Source of the DNA: Wohlfahrtiimonas sp. G9077
GTDB taxonomy: Bacteria; Pseudomonadota; Gammaproteobacteria; Cardiobacteriales; Wohlfahrtiimonadaceae
Length of the DNA stretch: 64,000 bases
Assembly (NCBI RefSeq): GCF_002252155.1
Contig: NZ_NEFD01000003.1
Span: 1-64,000, forward strand
Direction of reading: 5' to 3'
In this document: positions 63,758-64,000 of the stretch, in pieces
Position numbering within the stretch: position 1 is the stretch's first letter
How the letters are laid out: each line of letters starts with the position of its first letter
Notes under the pieces: model-generated
What the model was told of the DNA's origin: nothing
Databases searched by the model: none
The model's input: only the letters and a program-made list of their open reading frames with translations
Position numbers and translations under genes: made by a program

Positions 63758-64000
63758 ATGGCGAAGTCAAAAGTGGAGAAAACCAATGCAATGCGCGCAT
63801 TGGATCAATTGAAAATCAATTATGAAGCCTTGAGTTATCCGTGCGCGGGTGATGAAGTCAAAGGCGGATTAGAAGTGGCAGAATTGCTGGGTGAATCGCC
63901 GAATGTTGTGTATAAAACACTGGTCACCCACAGTGATCATGATTATGTGGTGGCGGTGATCCCAAGTGCGGAGCATCTCTCTTTAAAACGTTTAGCGAAG
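63758..64000 (+). CDS. ybaK: Cys-tRNA(Pro)/Cys-tRNA(Cys) deacylase, N-terminal part (cut by window end)
   Basis: Eighty-one codons are visible, open to the last base of the window. The product begins MAKSKVEKTNAMRALDQLKI and continues with NYEALSYPC, VAELLGESPNVVYKTLVTHSD and VVAVIPSAEHLSLKRLAK, matching the start of YbaK/EbsC proteins: an N-terminal helix, the VYKTL segment and the AVIP strand. YbaK removes cysteine mischarged onto tRNA-Pro. AAAGGTG lies five to six bases before ATG 63758. The end and the catalytic lysine region downstream cannot be seen in full. Confidence 0.88.
   Translation, partial: MAKSKVEKTNAMRALDQLKINYEALSYPCAGDEVKGGLEVAELLGESPNVVYKTLVTHSDHDYVVAVIPSAEHLSLKRLAK

Overview
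The window is a compact stretch of a mid-GC gammaproteobacterial chromosome. The gene content points to this class: gammaproteobacterial RelA with an EFDD motif, the tesA/ybbA/ybbP arrangement, surA-ksgA, argS followed by an FtsN-like gene, MnmH, ProQ, short QueF and FabV. Protein flavour and the mix of LigE, a TsdA-like cytochrome, FabV and SpeD/DUF4178/DUF350 genes would fit a Cardiobacteriales/Wohlfahrtiimonas-Ignatzschineria type organism. That placement is a guess from family knowledge and was not searched. I see no prophage, insertion sequence, integrase or CRISPR array.

Layout. 1-123: 3' end of a 5S rRNA and its terminator. 271-2360: periplasmic ATP-dependent DNA ligase, then YchJ and an esterase on the other strand. 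2527-6555: glycerol operon glpF-glpK-glpD. 6562-7629: promoter, structured leader, rplM-rpsI and terminator. 7650-8876: pcnB. 8864-15572: a divergent membrane/polyamine cluster. On the minus strand it holds a DUF350 membrane protein, an SPFH/SHOCT protein, a DUF4178 zinc-ribbon membrane protein, an unlisted 45-aa membrane peptide and SpeD. On the plus strand it holds a membrane-anchored spermidine-synthase-like enzyme and a twin-arginine FAD oxidoreductase. 15553-19398: tesA opposite ybbA-ybbP. 19674-21253: a TsdB/TsdA-type cytochrome c pair. 21371-26887: DUF2207 protein, VIT-family transporter, prfC, HAD protein, small lipoprotein. 26996-27173: two identical tRNA-Asp genes.

27379-38538: epimerase, META/DUF4377 protein, mnmH, ftsY, mltD-like, tal, fabV, tyrA, relA and an HslJ-like lipoprotein. 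38589-41517: a copY-copZ-copA copper operon whose repressor carries the CxCx4CxC tail and whose promoter holds a perfect 24-bp palindrome centred on TACAATTGTA, an arrangement best known from Firmicutes. 41771-45432: bcp, DUF486, DUF4410 lipoprotein, AEC transporter, queF behind a preQ1-I riboswitch, DUF2059 protein. 45542-50762: valS and a YdeP-type molybdoenzyme. 50794-54077: ppx, ksgA and a short surA. 54248-59343: proQ, argS, an FtsN-like gene, ssb and chaA. 59406-64000: typA, a YdhR-like protein, rpsU, a DegP/Q protease and the start of ybaK.

Most of the window is housekeeping. The parts that deserve attention are the 8.8-15.6 kb cluster (probably an envelope-associated aminopropyl-transfer system of unknown product, with a newly called 45-aa membrane peptide), the copYZA operon with its operator, the preQ1 riboswitch, the rplM leader, and a terminator-like hairpin in the 5' UTR of proQ. 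Genes are packed tightly: convergent neighbours abut or overlap at 1119/1120, 8864-8876, 15553-15572 and 19387-19398, and no gene-free stretch exceeds 300 bases.
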